From positions 124,001 to 188,000 of the forward strand of contig NZ_BAMW01000015.1 in the NCBI RefSeq assembly GCF_000963945.1: DNA of 64,000 bases, written 5' to 3'. The position numbers were made by a program, and so were the translations under genes. Shown here piece by piece: positions 35,967 through 44,681 of this stretch (within the stretch, counting starts at the first letter, position 1; each line of letters begins with the position of its first letter). The notes under the pieces are model-generated. The model was not told where the DNA came from and did not search any database. It was given only the letters and a program-made list of their open reading frames with translations. This DNA comes from Acetobacter indonesiensis (GTDB taxonomy: Bacteria > Pseudomonadota > Alphaproteobacteria > Acetobacterales > Acetobacteraceae).

Positions 35967-36668
35967 ATGGACACACGAACAGTTGGCCCGCTGCTTGAAC
36001 TGAATAAGGCCGTACCGTCTTTTGAAGAAAGCGGCCTGCCACCTGTGCCGTTCAGCATGCGGATTATGCCCGGCGAGTGTGTGGTGGTTGAAGCGCGTGA
36101 TGCCTCACGCGCCACTATGTTTGCCGATATGTGTGCGGGGCTTGTGCCGCTTGATGATGGGTCGGTAAAATTCATGGGGCTGGATTGGGCCACCCTGAAA
36201 GACCGGGAAATTAACGCCCTGCGGGGGCGCATTGGCCGGATTACCCGCAGGCCGAGCTGGCCTGAGTTTTTAAGCACGCATCTGGGCATTGCGCTTCAGC
36301 AGTTGCACCACACCAACCGCCCGCTTGATGAGGTGGTTGCCGAGGCATCACGGTTAAGCGAATGGTTTGGTCTGCCGGGGTTGCCCGTCTTGCGGCCAAG
36401 CATGCTTTCGGATTCTGATCTTTTACGGGCGGCCTGTGTACGGGCTTTTCTGGGCCGCCCACGCCTGTTGCTTCTGGAAGACCCGCTGGAGGCAAGTCCC
36501 GTCGATTTGGAAAACCCGTTTCTGGGGGCCATGACCGATGCACGGGATAAAGGGGCTGGGGTTATCTGGCTGGTACGGAATAATGCCATATGGCAGGCGT
36601 ACCGGCAGGGTGTAACCAGTATGTGGCGTCTTGCCGATGATGGGCTAGTAGCAGTACGGACGGGGTAA
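35967..36668 (+). CDS. MlaF-like ABC protein with degenerate nucleotide-binding motifs
   Basis: A 233-residue protein in the position of the Mla ATPase (permease before, MCE protein after) with an ABC-like length and fold pattern. The Walker A position reads EARDASRAT (42-50): all glycines lost, Lys replaced by Arg48. The signature LSGGQ reads LSDSD (147-151), Walker B ends in LLLLEDP (167-173) with Asp and Glu swapped, and the H-loop His is Arg204. The frame is intact and uses codons like its neighbours, so this is not a fresh pseudogene. It probably cannot hydrolyse ATP; it may be structural, or the family assignment may need a profile search. The start at 35967 lies 1 bp after the permease stop. 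Confidence 0.75.
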   Translation: MDTRTVGPLLELNKAVPSFEESGLPPVPFSMRIMPGECVVVEARDASRATMFADMCAGLVPLDDGSVKFMGLDWATLKDREINALRGRIGRITRRPSWPEFLSTHLGIALQQLHHTNRPLDEVVAEASRLSEWFGLPGLPVLRPSMLSDSDLLRAACVRAFLGRPRLLLLEDPLEASPVDLENPFLGAMTDARDKGAGVIWLVRNNAIWQAYRQGVTSMWRLADDGLVAVRTG

Positions 36669-37618
36669 TGTTCCAGATCCGCTTACGACAGAAAGTTAAA
36701 CCGCTTGTCTCTCTCCGCTATGCGGATGAATGGGTCGGCTTCCTTGTGCTTCTTAGCGTGGTGCTGTTTGCCGGCGCGGTAATAGAAGCCGGTGTTCTGC
36801 GCGACTGGCTGACGCCGCCAGCCAAGCTGCGCGTCACATTGCCCGCCGGGGGCGTGGGTGGCCTGACCGTGGGCGGGGATGTGCAGCTTCTGGGCGCACA
36901 TGCGGGCACTATTCGGTCAATCAAACTCAATCCGTCAGGCGATATGTATGCGGTTGTTGACCTTGACCCGCAGATCAAGCCGTTCATTCGGCGTGACAGC
37001 ACGGCCGTTATCCGCAAGCAGTTTATTGTGGCGGGCTCTGCCTATCTTGATCTGAACCGGGGTCATGGGGATGCTATGGATTGGGCGTATGCCGTCATCA
37101 ATGCAACGCCTGCGCCTAACCCTGCGGATATGATAACGGCCACATTGAATGACATTCAGGCCCAGATCATGCCCGCCTTGGCCAGCGCACGGCATATGAT
37201 GGCACAGCTTGATGCCACCATTACCGATATGCATGCGGGCAAAGGGTCTATCGGGCAACTGATGACCAATGATGATCTGATCCGTCAGGCACAGGCTGCC
37301 GCAGTGTCGCTCAATACAGTAATCGAACGACTGAAGCCGATTGAACAGCAGGTTTCCGGCATCATGAACAAGACTGATGCCACAATGGGAAATCTGAAAT
37401 CTGCATCTCATGATCTGAAAGGTGCAACCCCGCATCTACCCGCTATTGCAGGTAGTGTAGAAGCCAGCACAGCGGACCTTCCGGCCCTGTTGGCGCAGGC
37501 GCAGACCACATTGTATGGGCTTGAAAAACTGACGGACCAGCTGCGCGGCATGTGGCTGCTAGGTGGCACCAAGGTCGATAAGAAAACGCGACTTGCACCA
37601 AAGCAGGTGCGGCCATGA
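36668..37618 (+). CDS. MCE-domain protein, MlaD-type periplasmic lipid-binding subunit
   Basis: A 316-residue protein with a single N-terminal membrane helix (about 22-42), an MCE domain (about 50-130, ending AGSAYLDLNRG) and a long helical C-terminal part with a coiled-coil character (about 150-300). MCE proteins form hexameric rings that carry phospholipids across the periplasm. The start codon shares one base with the previous stop (TAATG), and the stop overlaps the next start (ATGA). Confidence 0.9.
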   Translation: MFQIRLRQKVKPLVSLRYADEWVGFLVLLSVVLFAGAVIEAGVLRDWLTPPAKLRVTLPAGGVGGLTVGGDVQLLGAHAGTIRSIKLNPSGDMYAVVDLDPQIKPFIRRDSTAVIRKQFIVAGSAYLDLNRGHGDAMDWAYAVINATPAPNPADMITATLNDIQAQIMPALASARHMMAQLDATITDMHAGKGSIGQLMTNDDLIRQAQAAAVSLNTVIERLKPIEQQVSGIMNKTDATMGNLKSASHDLKGATPHLPAIAGSVEASTADLPALLAQAQTTLYGLEKLTDQLRGMWLLGGTKVDKKTRLAPKQVRP

Positions 37619-38544
37619 GGCGCGTTCATGCGCTCCTCCTGCTAGGCCCGCTTTTTCTTGCGGGCTGTGGGGGTAAGGCAGAAGCACCGTCTGCACGGGA
37701 TGATGCCCAGTGGGAACAGGCCATGACAGCGGGTCAGGATTCCTTTGATCTTGGCCGTTACAGCGTTGCCATAACCCAATTCCGTAAAGCATCGGAACTG
37801 GCGTTAATGCGCGACGATGGTGCCGCCACTGCCGAGGCTGGATACAATCTGGCGGTGGCGCAACTGGCCGCTGACCAACCAGCTGATGCCGTGGCCACCA
37901 TACAAACGGCCCGGCAGGCCGCAATGCTACGTGGGCAGAATGGGCAGGCGGCGTTTGATCTGGTGGAAGCCGCGGCCGATTACCGACTAAAGCAGTTGCC
38001 CCAGTCCGTTCACTTGGCGTCGCAGGCTATGACGGCCGATGATTCGGCGGTGGCGGCGCGGGCTGCACTGATTCTGGGGCTGGCGGCAGATGAGGCGGGA
38101 GAAGCCTCCGCCCTTCAGCAGGCGAATGCTTATTTGCAAGGTATCAAGCCGCCACTTTCCCGTTCGGTTGAGGCCGATAAAGCAGAAATTTCGGCACGAA
38201 CCCTGATGGCGAACAACCCGGCTGAAGCTGCAGAGCTTGCTGAAAAAGCCGCAAACCTGCGGCGTGATGATGCAGCCTATCGTGATATGTCTCGGGCATT
38301 AGCGCTTGCTGCGACGGCAACCGAAAGGGCAGGCGACCATCAGAAGGCTGCCGCATTGTGGGCGCGTGCTGCCCAGAGTGCTGCCATGCAGGCCAATAAG
38401 GCCGCCAGCACAGACACAACCACCGTTGCGCATGGGGCGTTCTTCAAAGGGGGCACGCGCACGGCTGAAAGTGATGCAGCACAGTGGGCCAGACTGGCTG
38501 GGGGCGTGTCACTGCACCCCTTTGCTGACCCAGCCAAAAAGTAA
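37615..38544 (+). CDS. TPR-like lipoprotein of the Mla-type operon
   Basis: A 309-residue lipoprotein with LAGC lipobox (Cys18) after MRRVHALLLLGPLF. The mature part is alanine-rich helical sequence with tetratricopeptide-like pairs (for example SFDLGRYSVAITQFRKASEL, about 43-62, then EAGYNLAVAQLAADQPADAV). It occupies the place of the auxiliary outer-membrane lipoprotein found in many MCE operons but does not look like that family; a scaffold role is inferred. Coupled to the MCE gene by 4 bp; last gene of the five-gene unit. Confidence 0.82.
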   Translation: MRRVHALLLLGPLFLAGCGGKAEAPSARDDAQWEQAMTAGQDSFDLGRYSVAITQFRKASELALMRDDGAATAEAGYNLAVAQLAADQPADAVATIQTARQAAMLRGQNGQAAFDLVEAAADYRLKQLPQSVHLASQAMTADDSAVAARAALILGLAADEAGEASALQQANAYLQGIKPPLSRSVEADKAEISARTLMANNPAEAAELAEKAANLRRDDAAYRDMSRALALAATATERAGDHQKAAALWARAAQSAAMQANKAASTDTTTVAHGAFFKGGTRTAESDAAQWARLAGGVSLHPFADPAKK

Positions 38545-38568
38545 GCAAACATCAGCGAAGCGTGCAAA

Positions 38569-38589
38569 GCTGACAGCGTAAAAGTCAGC
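38569..38589. terminator. Possible terminator hairpin between convergent genes
   Basis: GCTGAC (38569-38574) and GTCAGC (38584-38589) form a short perfect stem between the TPR lipoprotein gene and the convergent secreted-protein gene. There is no T run, so this is weak. Confidence 0.35.
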
Positions 38590-38601
38590 CTTGTCGGTCT
38601 G

Positions 38602-39264
38602 TTACTGAAGCAAACACTGGCCAACCGCCGGCGGCGCATCGCGCAGAAGAGGCACGCCGTGTTTAGGGGAATGCCCGTTTGTGATTGCGCCGAGATGAAC
38701 TGACTGGTCAACCGTGTAAGTCGTGCCATTGAAATATGCTGGCGCAGCATAGCCCTGCAGGATGCCGCCCCCTGCAATCTGCACAGTTAAATCTGGCCAG
38801 CCATTGTGCTGCGTAGGAAGCTTTGTGATGGGCAGATGCACAACGGTGCGCGCTGTCATGACACGAAACACAGGGTAAGCGAGCGTTCTATCATCCCGAT
38901 CGGCCAGAATGGTGGTTGCGCATCCTGCCGTTCCGCAAAAAGAGTTGGAAAGGATATAGGCAACCACATCCCGATGCTGGGGGCGAAGTGTTCCTACGGA
39001 GAGCACGATGGTTGCCTGATCAAGATCATCCTTGCCAGTCGCTTCAGACGGAGCGGGCAGGTTATAGGCCAGACGGAGTTGCTGTTTCAGATCGCTGATC
39101 TGCAAGGCCGTAAGAAATTTGGTATCACATGGTGGCGATTGCCTTAGCGCCCGAATATCGTCAGCGTGTGCTTCAGGCGGTGTCGCGGTCATGACACCGA
39201 ATACACAGGCCGCAGCCGCCAGAGGTCTGGCAGATACCCAATAACGAGACGAAAAAGCCGACAT
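38602..39264 (-). CDS. Secreted protein of unknown function
   Basis: A 220-residue protein with a signal peptide that probably ends at AHA (residue 34). AAGGAG lies 7 bases before the ATG at 39264. Four Cys in the mature part (PPCDTKF, SNSFCGTAGCATT, VGQCLLQ) could form disulfides in the periplasm. The pattern FCGTAGCATTIL followed by a YPVFRVMTARTVVHLP segment recalls small secreted inhibitor-like proteins, but I cannot assign a family. Monocistronic, 43 bp upstream of the guaD stop. Confidence 0.7.
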   Translation of the reverse strand: MSAFSSRYWVSARPLAAAACVFGVMTATPPEAHADDIRALRQSPPCDTKFLTALQISDLKQQLRLAYNLPAPSEATGKDDLDQATIVLSVGTLRPQHRDVVAYILSNSFCGTAGCATTILADRDDRTLAYPVFRVMTARTVVHLPITKLPTQHNGWPDLTVQIAGGGILQGYAAPAYFNGTTYTVDQSVHLGAITNGHSPKHGVPLLRDAPPAVGQCLLQ

Positions 39265-39307
39265 GGAAACTCCTTATAGCGACTGGCTAAAATAGTGTGA
39301 CAGCAGA

Positions 39308-40645
39308 TTAACGCGGAGAGGCATCGGTTCGTTCGTGTACGCACTGGCCATTCACCCATGTGGCCTCGACACATCGGTCGTCACCTAGTGTCATCAAAAC
39401 AAACAGTAGGTCAGCCACGTCTTTGCTTTCGCGTGCTCGGACCGCCAGAAGGGGTGTTGCTTCCGGATTTAATACGCACAGATCGGCCTCCATCCCTGGC
39501 GCAATGGTGCCAATTTTATCTTCCAGATGCAGAGCTTCTGCCCCGCCGCGTGTTGCAAGCCAGAACGCCTGAATGGCGTGCAACCGTTGTGCGCCCGCCA
39601 TAAGAGAAACCTTATAGGCCTCACCCATAGTCGCCAGCAGCGAAAAGCTGGTGCCAGCCCCTACGTCTGTCCCTAGCCCAACATGCACAGGCCGATGGGC
39701 TGCTTTGGCATCAAACAAACGGAATAGCCCGCTGCCCAGAAAGAAGTTGGAAGTCGGGCAGTGGGCAAGGGCGCACCCGGTATCATGGCATTGCTGGAAA
39801 TCATGCTCATGCAGATGAATACCATGACCAAAAATGGCACGCGGACCAACCAGCCCGGCTTGCTCATACACATCCAGATAAGACGTGCTGTTGGGGAACA
39901 GACGCGCGACTTCTTCAATTTCCTTCTGGTTTTCAGAAAGATGCGTCTGCATGAACAGCCCATCCCGGCTGCGATACAGGTCTCCGGCCAGTTCAAGCTG
40001 TTCGGGGGTGCTGGTAATGGCAAAACGTGGGGTGACGGCGTAAAGCTGCCGCCCCTTGCCATGCCAGCGTTCAATCAGGGCCTTAGATTGTTCATATCCG
40101 GTACGTGCGGTATCGCGCAGGTTATCGGGTGCGAGCCGGTCCATCAAAACTTTCCCGGCAATCATACGGGTGCCGATACGCTCTGATTCTTCAAAAAACG
40201 CATCAACAGAGTGTGGGTGCACGGTGCAATAGACTGCGGCGGTTGTGGTGCCGTTGCGCAGCAATTCCGCCATGAAGGTTTTAGCAATGGCTTGCGCTAC
40301 CTGTTTATCAGCAAATCGCGCTTCGGCGGGGAAAACGTATTGTTGCAGCCATGCCAGCAGTTCCTCACCCCAGGACGCAATAACGGGGAGCTGCGGGTAA
40401 TGAACGTGGCTGTCAATAAAACCAGCGCTGATCAGTCTGTTTGGATAGTGCTTTACGTTAACACCATCTTGCAGAAATACGCGTGTTTGGTCGTAAGGGC
40501 CACAATGGGTAATTTTCCCATCGGTTATCAGGATCAGCCCGTCTTCCTCAATAGACAGTGCCTCGTGCGGGGCGGTCACAAATGGATTGGCACGAAACGT
40601 GACAACGCATCCGCGCAGGGCGGCGTGACGGGCTGTGGCAGACAT
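39308..40645 (-). CDS. guaD: Guanine deaminase
   Basis: Zinc amidohydrolase that converts guanine to xanthine and ammonia. 445 residues from the ATG at 40645, which has AGGAG 7 bases upstream; the open frame further 5' has no support. Metal and substrate motifs are visible in order: FIDSHVHYPQ (HxH), PRFAITST, MQTHLSENQKE, GHGIHLHE and the final Asp in GLGTDVGAGTS. Purine salvage or use of guanine as nitrogen source. It diverges from the potassium channel gene. Confidence 0.93.
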   Translation of the reverse strand: MSATARHAALRGCVVTFRANPFVTAPHEALSIEEDGLILITDGKITHCGPYDQTRVFLQDGVNVKHYPNRLISAGFIDSHVHYPQLPVIASWGEELLAWLQQYVFPAEARFADKQVAQAIAKTFMAELLRNGTTTAAVYCTVHPHSVDAFFEESERIGTRMIAGKVLMDRLAPDNLRDTARTGYEQSKALIERWHGKGRQLYAVTPRFAITSTPEQLELAGDLYRSRDGLFMQTHLSENQKEIEEVARLFPNSTSYLDVYEQAGLVGPRAIFGHGIHLHEHDFQQCHDTGCALAHCPTSNFFLGSGLFRLFDAKAAHRPVHVGLGTDVGAGTSFSLLATMGEAYKVSLMAGAQRLHAIQAFWLATRGGAEALHLEDKIGTIAPGMEADLCVLNPEATPLLAVRARESKDVADLLFVLMTLGDDRCVEATWVNGQCVHERTDASPR

Positions 40646-40810
40646 GGTGGCTCCTGATGATGCAAGGGGTACTCTCGGCCTTGTTACGCGGGTTTGCGCA
40701 ACGGTTCCATGCGCAATTGAGCAGCGCGGAACAAAAGCTGCGGGTGTATCACCGCATCCCGGCACAGCCATGGTGGGTTTCATGGCGGCTTCGGCAGAAA
40801 AGAGGCAGAC

Positions 40811-41821
40811 ATGAAAAGCTTATGGCGGCGGGTCAGGGAAAAGCGTGAAGATCAGAAGGCAGCGCGATACACCAAGCTGGATGAACTGCCCCCGCAAGAG
40901 GGGGAACCCGGTAAGCCGCGCAAACCCCGGCTGAGCACAAAGGATGCCGTCAAGCGCTTTAGGGCGCACGCGCTGGTTGAAGAAAAAAGCCACCGCGACG
41001 TCGTGCGTGTGGGGCTGCGCGATAGTGTGTGGACAGATTTATACCACCACGCGCTGACAGCAAGCTGGCCTGCCTTCGCTTACACCGCTGTGCTGTCTTA
41101 TTTTCTGGTTAATCTGTTTTTTGCCCTGCTGTACTGGCTGGCACCGGATCAGGTGACGGGTGACAGCAAGCACACGTTGCTCTCGCTTTTCTTCTTCAGT
41201 GTGCAGACCCTGTCCACTGTTGGCTATGGCGGCATGGTGCCGGTCGGGCTGTACTCAAACATAGTGGTCACGTTTGAAGTGCTGATTGGCATGATGATCA
41301 ATGCGCTGGCCACGGGTGTTGTGTTTGCCCGTTTTGCGCGCCCACGTGCGCGGATCATGTTCAGTAATACAGCCGTAATCAGCAACGAAAACGGTGTGCC
41401 TGCACTGTGCATCCGCATAGCCAATTTACGGATGAGCGTGATTTTATCCGTGGATGTGGAGGTCGCGCTGTCGCGGCTGGTTATGGTTGAAAACGGGCAT
41501 CTTGTGCGTCAGTTTGACCAGCTTCTGGTTGTGCAGTCCCACGTTCCGGTTCTGAAATTTGCATTTGTTATGGCGCATGTGATTGGGCCGGATAGCCCAT
41601 TGCATGGCAAGACTGTCGCTGAACTGGAGCATGAAGAGGCCGAAATTGTCGTCACCGTAACCGGTACGGATGAAGCATTGGGCCAGACTGTTTTTGCCCG
41701 GACCGCCTATCGGTTTGACAAGGTGCGGCATAATCATCGCTTTGTGGATATTGTTGCGTCCCGCCCAGATGGACGGATAGCGGTCGATTACACGCGGTTT
41801 CACGATATTGAAGAACATTGA
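40811..41821 (+). CDS. Inward-rectifier-type potassium channel (KirBac family)
   Basis: A 336-residue channel of the bacterial Kir family. A cytoplasmic N-terminus with an amphipathic slide-helix region (about 65-85) precedes the first membrane helix (about 88-112), the pore helix and the selectivity filter T136-V-G-Y-G140, the inner helix (about 150-175) and a C-terminal immunoglobulin-like cytoplasmic domain beginning RPRARIMFSNTAVIS. The SVQTLSTVGYGGM pore and the C-terminal domain match KirBac proteins. Probably sets potassium flux; nothing nearby points to a specific signal. A GC hairpin (41827-41853) follows the stop. Confidence 0.93.
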   Translation: MKSLWRRVREKREDQKAARYTKLDELPPQEGEPGKPRKPRLSTKDAVKRFRAHALVEEKSHRDVVRVGLRDSVWTDLYHHALTASWPAFAYTAVLSYFLVNLFFALLYWLAPDQVTGDSKHTLLSLFFFSVQTLSTVGYGGMVPVGLYSNIVVTFEVLIGMMINALATGVVFARFARPRARIMFSNTAVISNENGVPALCIRIANLRMSVILSVDVEVALSRLVMVENGHLVRQFDQLLVVQSHVPVLKFAFVMAHVIGPDSPLHGKTVAELEHEEAEIVVTVTGTDEALGQTVFARTAYRFDKVRHNHRFVDIVASRPDGRIAVDYTRFHDIEEH

Positions 41822-41956
41822 CCTACGGCGCACGGTTTCCAATTCTATGCGCCATTCAGTTAAGTTTTTTGCGCCGGGTCATATTTTTTTGTTAAGTTGG
41901 TGCAGAAAAAAAGCATGTGCTTGTTTGATACGGCCACCCTACCGTTTAACGGGGGA

Positions 41957-44200
41957 CTACGGACGGTTGTTCTGCGGAGCCCGAACATGAAAGCGGCGTG
42001 TCATATCAAGAAACGTCGCATTCTCGGCTAACTCGTGCCGCAGCACTTCCAGACTGCCAACGGCACGTGCAAGTTCAAGATGTGTGGACAGGTTATGTTT
42101 TTTCAAAGCTGCTTGAAGCGCCTTTTCCAACGCATGGGACGCTGCCTGGGCTGGCTGTAGAGAGTAGCCATGTATGTGGGAAATAGTTTTCAAAACATGC
42201 TGAATACTCTGGGCCTGTTCTGTCGGCAGGTTTTCATAGGTGAGAACGTGCTGAAGGCGCAAAACCACCAGACCAATTGTCATAAGCCCCATAGCGCCGG
42301 CCAGATAGGCTTCTGTTACCGGATCAGGCGAAGTGCCTGCATGCCTGATAATCTGTGCCAGTCTGCCACCGGAAAGCGCAATCCAGTCTGACGTTGAAAA
42401 GTCTTTTTGAGAGGATGCAAGATTGCGGAGGTCACGCACCAGTTTGCGGCGCAGTCTCCAGCGCTCTGCAGCAGCATCAAAAGGCAACACTAATCTGAAT
42501 ACCCACACACCAAGACCAATGCCCAGAACCACGGCCGGGGTGGAGTTCAACCACATAATTTCATCCATGCGCGTATGGTTTGCGGGGCCAACCATGAAGG
42601 GGAGAAAATTGTTGTAGGGGGCTGCTGTCCCTCCAAACGCGGGTGAACGCAATGCCAACCCGCCCACCAGCATGGGAAAAAACAGGGACGCCAGTAATGT
42701 CTCGTTACTGGCCTGTTGCGGTAAAATCCAGAAAACCAGAAAGAAGGATACAATTGCTGCCCAGACAGCCCCACGTAGAAAACCGTTTGATGCCTGCACC
42801 GGATTTTCAAATGATGAAAAGCGTGTGCTGGTAACAGCAACAAACATGGCGACAATCGCCCCCTCGGGCCATGCTGTGACTTCCCACAATAAACCGCCAA
42901 TGCAGATTGCAACGGCAGACCGCAAACCATTATTCAACGCAAGTGTGAAATCTTTTTCGGGGTGTTGATCAAACCGAAAGTGATCATGTGGAAGCGGATG
43001 CTGCGTGGCAATGAAATGGGCCAGAGCGACATCCAGTTCCAGCAGGAGTTTGGCCAGAGCACCTTCCAGAATACGGCTTTCCAGAAGATCCCGCATTTCT
43101 GGTGTTGGGGACGTATTGGTTAGCCGGAGATTCTGAAAACGCACCAGATGATCAACTGCACGTTGAAGGCAATCCGAACGATGGTGCTGTAACATCAGGC
43201 GGATGGATGTTGCCGCTTCAACCGGATGATCGCCCATCAGTTGATTGGGAACCTGACTGAGCAGCAGGGAGATTTTTTGCAGCGTATTTTGAAAAACCTC
43301 AGGGAGTGGAGCGGCGGCGCGCATATGAATATGCAGGCTTAACCCGCGTGCCAGAAATGTTGAGATAGCCCCCAGAGACGCACGTGCGTGATCGCCTGCG
43401 TGAGAGTGTGGGCCCATTTCGATATCACTGAATTCAGTTTGATCAGCGAGTGAGGGAATGCTGCCTAACAATGCCCGTGACCGGAACAGTCCATCCTGAT
43501 GGCCCAGTAGAAGGTCCGTCATACCGCGGCAGGCACCACACAGAGCATCTTGCAGGCGGCCCAGTATTTCCTGTTGTGCAACATGGTCAAGCCGTGGAGC
43601 AAACAGCATGGCCAGTCCGCTTTCACAGAGAATACCCAGCGTAATATAGGTGGTTCGTGAAAGGGCAATCATGAACACATTGTCCGGTTGATTGGCCGCG
43701 CTTAGCACAATAATGGTGCAGGTAAAGGCAATTAAAACTAATGCATATGAGCGGAAGTTTCTTAAAAAAGTGGCGTAACCGCAGCAGATACCAGCCCCCA
43801 CGGCTAAAGCGGGGAATAATAGCCATGGGCTTTGTGGAAAGGCAGCCAGATAGGCAACGCCAGCAACCGCCCCGATAAAGGTACCGGCTAACCGCCATTT
43901 GGCTTTTGATAAACTCTGCCCACGCGAATTCTGTGCGACGATCCAGGCGGTCATGGGGGCCCATTGAGGGCTATCCATTTCCATCCACAAGGCAATGGTC
44001 AAAGCCAGCAGGGCTGCGCATGTGGTTCGTAGAGCAAACCCCAGATTAGCTGGGCTGGGGGCAAATAGCCATGCAAATGGGGTGGTTTCGTTCAGGCTTG
44101 TTCGTTGTTCGCTTATTTGGCTGGCCCATTGTCGCACACGGGCGGGTAGATAAGCAGAAAGTGAAAAAGCAAACACGGACAGATCATTCTCCCTCATCAT
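41957..44200 (-). CDS. FUSC family membrane protein (first of two paralogues)
   Basis: A 747-residue protein with two bundles of about six membrane helices (about 45-195 and 385-540), separated and followed by cytoplasmic helical regions, as in the FUSC/YccS/AaeB proteins thought to export aromatic acids and other amphiphiles. The ends of the bundles keep the family pattern WAPMTAWIVAQNSRGQSLSKAKWRLAGT. No HlyD-type or DUF1656 partner is adjacent. Strongly similar along its length to the next gene. The annotated ATG at 44200 lies inside a palindrome and lacks a ribosome site; a GTG at 44176 preceded by AGGGAG is an alternative. Confidence 0.88.
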   Translation of the reverse strand: MMRENDLSVFAFSLSAYLPARVRQWASQISEQRTSLNETTPFAWLFAPSPANLGFALRTTCAALLALTIALWMEMDSPQWAPMTAWIVAQNSRGQSLSKAKWRLAGTFIGAVAGVAYLAAFPQSPWLLFPALAVGAGICCGYATFLRNFRSYALVLIAFTCTIIVLSAANQPDNVFMIALSRTTYITLGILCESGLAMLFAPRLDHVAQQEILGRLQDALCGACRGMTDLLLGHQDGLFRSRALLGSIPSLADQTEFSDIEMGPHSHAGDHARASLGAISTFLARGLSLHIHMRAAAPLPEVFQNTLQKISLLLSQVPNQLMGDHPVEAATSIRLMLQHHRSDCLQRAVDHLVRFQNLRLTNTSPTPEMRDLLESRILEGALAKLLLELDVALAHFIATQHPLPHDHFRFDQHPEKDFTLALNNGLRSAVAICIGGLLWEVTAWPEGAIVAMFVAVTSTRFSSFENPVQASNGFLRGAVWAAIVSFFLVFWILPQQASNETLLASLFFPMLVGGLALRSPAFGGTAAPYNNFLPFMVGPANHTRMDEIMWLNSTPAVVLGIGLGVWVFRLVLPFDAAAERWRLRRKLVRDLRNLASSQKDFSTSDWIALSGGRLAQIIRHAGTSPDPVTEAYLAGAMGLMTIGLVVLRLQHVLTYENLPTEQAQSIQHVLKTISHIHGYSLQPAQAASHALEKALQAALKKHNLSTHLELARAVGSLEVLRHELAENATFLDMTRRFHVRAPQNNRP

Positions 44201-44220
44201 GTTATAACACGATTGAGGGA
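44190..44220. promoter_or_regulatory. Palindrome overlapping the start of the first FUSC gene
   Basis: TCCCTCA (44190-44196) and TGAGGGA (44214-44220) flank the symmetrical core TGTTATAACA (44200-44209). The spacing of the outer arms is off by one base from perfect symmetry. Its place on the translation start suggests an operator; the regulator is unknown. Confidence 0.45.
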
Positions 44221-44681
44221 GTAGAACGCATATTAAAATAGTTTTTCAGAATGATTGTGCAGAACTGCTTCGATCTATTTTCGCAGAGTGGCGGAACGTT
44301 GCAAAAAGCAGGGCTGTAAGAAAGCAAGGATGCGAGTTGGTACAGGCCGGAAATTTTAGAAAGTTAGGTGAAACGATACAGGGTATTAACTTTGTGAATT
44401 TGAAAATTGGCATGCTAAATAAGGAAGTGTTCCGTCTGAAACTTCGAGAATTGAGTAGGAAAATAGATCTTCAGACGAACACAATACCCGATTGAAGCAG
44501 TCTGTTATTGTTTTGACTTCAGCAGCATCGTTTGAAAAGACGCAGGCTGAATATCAATTTCGCCAGAAAAGAGAGTTTTAGTCTGACCCCTTGCCATGCC
44601 GTGTTGCCGTATAAATAAGCTGTGGCGGTAGGCGGTAATCACGGCCAGCCTCACCGCAACACGCACGACGCTAATAACGGG
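44221..44681. other. AT-rich gene-free spacer between the two FUSC genes
   Basis: About 460 bp, clearly richer in A+T than its flanks. No open frame of credible size, no known RNA. One 8-bp inverted repeat CGTCTGAA / TTCAGACG (44433-44440, 44470-44477). It probably carries the promoter of the first FUSC gene; I cannot point to it with confidence. Confidence 0.4.

Noticed and set aside
35967-36668. Frameshifted or decaying pseudogene as an explanation for the missing ABC motifs
   Set aside because: Frame is uninterrupted, length is right, the downstream half also aligns in the same frame, and start and stop are coupled to neighbours.
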